Part shown: in pieces, positions 62,916 to 64,000 of the stretch
Layout: the number at the start of each line of letters is the position of its first letter
How positions within the stretch are numbered: position 1 is the stretch's first letter
Source: Streptomyces fulvoviolaceus
GTDB taxonomy: Bacteria; Actinomycetota; Actinomycetes; Streptomycetales; Streptomycetaceae
Assembly (NCBI RefSeq): GCF_000718165.1
Contig: NZ_JOEY01000019.1
Coordinates: forward strand, 1-64,000
Reading direction: 5' to 3'
Length of the DNA stretch: 64,000 nt
The notes under the pieces: generated by a model
Told to the model about the DNA's origin: nothing
The model's database searches: none
Seen by the model: only the letters and a program-made list of their open reading frames with translations
Program-made: the position numbers and the translations under genes

Positions 62916-64000
62916 TCAAAGGGCGGCCGCGACCTCGGTGCCCTGCTTGATGGCGCGCTTGGCGTCCAGCTCGGCCGCCACGTCGGCGCCGCCGATCAGG
63001 TGCGCACTGCAGCCGGCGGCGAGCAGCTCCTCGTACAGGCCGCGGCGCGGGTCCTGACCGGTGCACAGGACGATCGTGTCGACCTCCAGGACCGTGCTCT
63101 CCTCGCCGACGGTGACGTGCAGTCCTGCGTCGTCGATACGGTCGTAGCGCGCGCCCGGGACCATGGTGACGCCACGGTGCTTGAGCTCGGTGCGGTGGAT
63201 CCAGCCGGTGGTCTTGCCGAGGCCCGCGCCGACCTTGCTGGTCTTGCGCTGGAGCAGGTGCACGGTGCGGGGCGGGGCGGGGCGCTCGGGGGCGGCAAGG
63301 CCGCCCGGTGCCGCGTAGTCCATGTCGACGCCCCACTGGCGGAAGTACGTCGCCGGGTCCTCGCTCGCCTTGTCGCCGCCGTCGGTGAGGAACTCGGCGA
63401 CGTCGAAGCCGATGCCGCCCGCGCCGAGGATCGCGACCCGGTCGCCGACGGGGGCGCCGTCGCGCAGGACGTCGAGGTAGCCGACGACGCTCGGGTGGTC
63501 CACACCCGGGATGTCGGGGGTGCGCGGGGTGACGCCGGTGGCGACGACGACCTCGTCGTAGCCGGAGAGGTCCTCGGTGGACACCCAGGTGTTCAGCCGT
63601 ACATCCACGCCGTGCGCGTCGAGCTGGTGGCGGAAGTAGCGCAGGGTCTCGTCGAACTCCTGCTTGCCGGGGACCTTTCGGGCGACGTTGAGCTGGCCGC
63701 CGATCTCGGCCGCGGCGTCGAAGAGAGTCACGGAGTGGCCGCGCTCGGCCGCCGACACCGCACACGCCAGGCCCGCCGGGCCCGCGCCCACCACCGCCAC
63801 CTGCTTGCGCATCCGGGTCGGGGACAGCACCAGCTCGGTCTCGTGGCAGGCGCGCGGGTTGACCAGGCAGGAGGTGATCTTCCCGCTGAAGGTGTGGTCG
63901 AGGCAGGCCTGGTTGCAGCCGATGCAGGTGTTGATGGCCTCAGCTTTCCCGGCGGCGGCCTTGGCGACGAAGTCGGGGTCGGCGAGCATCGGACGCGCCA
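62916..64000 (-). CDS. fadH: 2,4-dienoyl-CoA reductase (NADPH), C-terminal part, cut by the window edge
   Basis: The window contains about 361 C-terminal residues. The frame begins with ARPMLADPDFVAKAA, the end of the old-yellow-enzyme barrel, then an iron-sulphur cluster motif CIGCNQACLD with a later cysteine (SCLVNPRAC), a first dinucleotide fold VVGAGPAGLACAVSA for FAD and a second AILGAGGIGFDVAEFL for NADPH. This order fits FadH, which reduces 2,4-dienoyl-CoA in unsaturated fatty acid oxidation. The N-terminal FMN barrel lies beyond 64000. A related enoate reductase is possible. Confidence 0.9.
   Translation of the reverse strand, partial: ARPMLADPDFVAKAAAGKAEAINTCIGCNQACLDHTFSGKITSCLVNPRACHETELVLSPTRMRKQVAVVGAGPAGLACAVSAAERGHSVTLFDAAAEIGGQLNVARKVPGKQEFDETLRYFRHQLDAHGVDVRLNTWVSTEDLSGYDEVVVATGVTPRTPDIPGVDHPSVVGYLDVLRDGAPVGDRVAILGAGGIGFDVAEFLTDGGDKASEDPATYFRQWGVDMDYAAPGGLAAPERPAPPRTVHLLQRKTSKVGAGLGKTTGWIHRTELKHRGVTMVPGARYDRIDDAGLHVTVGEESTVLEVDTIVLCTGQDPRRGLYEELLAAGCSAHLIGGADVAAELDAKRAIKQGTEVAAAL

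Noticed and set aside
1..64000. tRNA, rRNA, transposase, integrase or att sites
   Set aside because: None was seen on reading either strand; the intergenic spaces are mostly too short and show no cloverleaf or direct-repeat ends.

Overview
The window is strongly G+C-rich, uses frequent GTG starts, has many 4-base stop/start overlaps and carries typical actinomycete families (ECF41 sigma factor, MmyB-type regulator, DUF6479, Ser/Thr kinase with TPRs, Tat-exported proteins). It looks like accessory or sub-telomeric-arm type chromosome of a Streptomyces species. No rRNA, tRNA, CRISPR array, transposase or phage gene was seen.

Layout. 1-14 kb: a frameshifted alpha/beta hydrolase, phenylacetate-CoA ligase, two acyl-CoA synthetases, a secreted penicillin/AHL-acylase homologue, an ECF41 sigma factor, a nitronate monooxygenase, an exported serine hydrolase and an MmyB regulator divergent from an SDR. 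14-16 kb: a phytoene-desaturase-like flavoprotein. 15.9-23.2 kb: the most unusual block, a tightly coupled three-gene operon (alpha-helical protein, TPR-CHAT caspase-like protease with His/Cys dyad, small single-span membrane protein) facing a Ser/Thr kinase that carries eight 42-residue TPRs. I regard this as a candidate signalling or defence module. 23-35 kb: MpaB/DUF2236 oxygenase, acyl-CoA dehydrogenase, a copper-storage-like Cys-rich protein, DUF6479, an MFS exporter with divergent Lrp-type regulator, a methyltransferase, a stress-like cluster (HIBADH-type reductase, SRPBCC, DJ-1/PfpI) beside a decayed LysR gene, and a polytopic membrane protein.

35.3-48.9 kb is a myo-inositol catabolic locus: LacI-type regulator, ABC importer (binding protein, permease, ATPase), IolH, IolC, a Cgl0158-type aldolase, IolB, IolD, MmsA/IolA, then a Gfo/Idh/MocA oxidoreductase and a TIM-barrel isomerase. 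Two near-identical palindromes (core TTAAAGCGCTTTAA) precede the importer block and the iolC block, which suggests that one repressor controls both. A strong hairpin ends the operon.

49-55.5 kb: a Tat-exported toroid-like protein under its own LacI-type palindrome, a DUF3533/ABC-2-like membrane protein, and a meta-cleavage lower pathway operon (hydratase, acetaldehyde dehydrogenase, aldolase) with a possible 10-residue leader peptide, divergent from an IclR regulator with a perfect 9-1-9 operator. 55.8-64 kb: PTS-dependent dihydroxyacetone kinase (dhaKLM), TetR/SDR divergent pair, GH75 chitosanase-like protein, FN3 lipoprotein, small secreted/anchored protein, PadR regulator and the C-terminal part of a 2,4-dienoyl-CoA reductase cut by the window edge. 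Two copies of an approximately 83-bp intergenic repeat lie at 7.7 and 62.8 kb.
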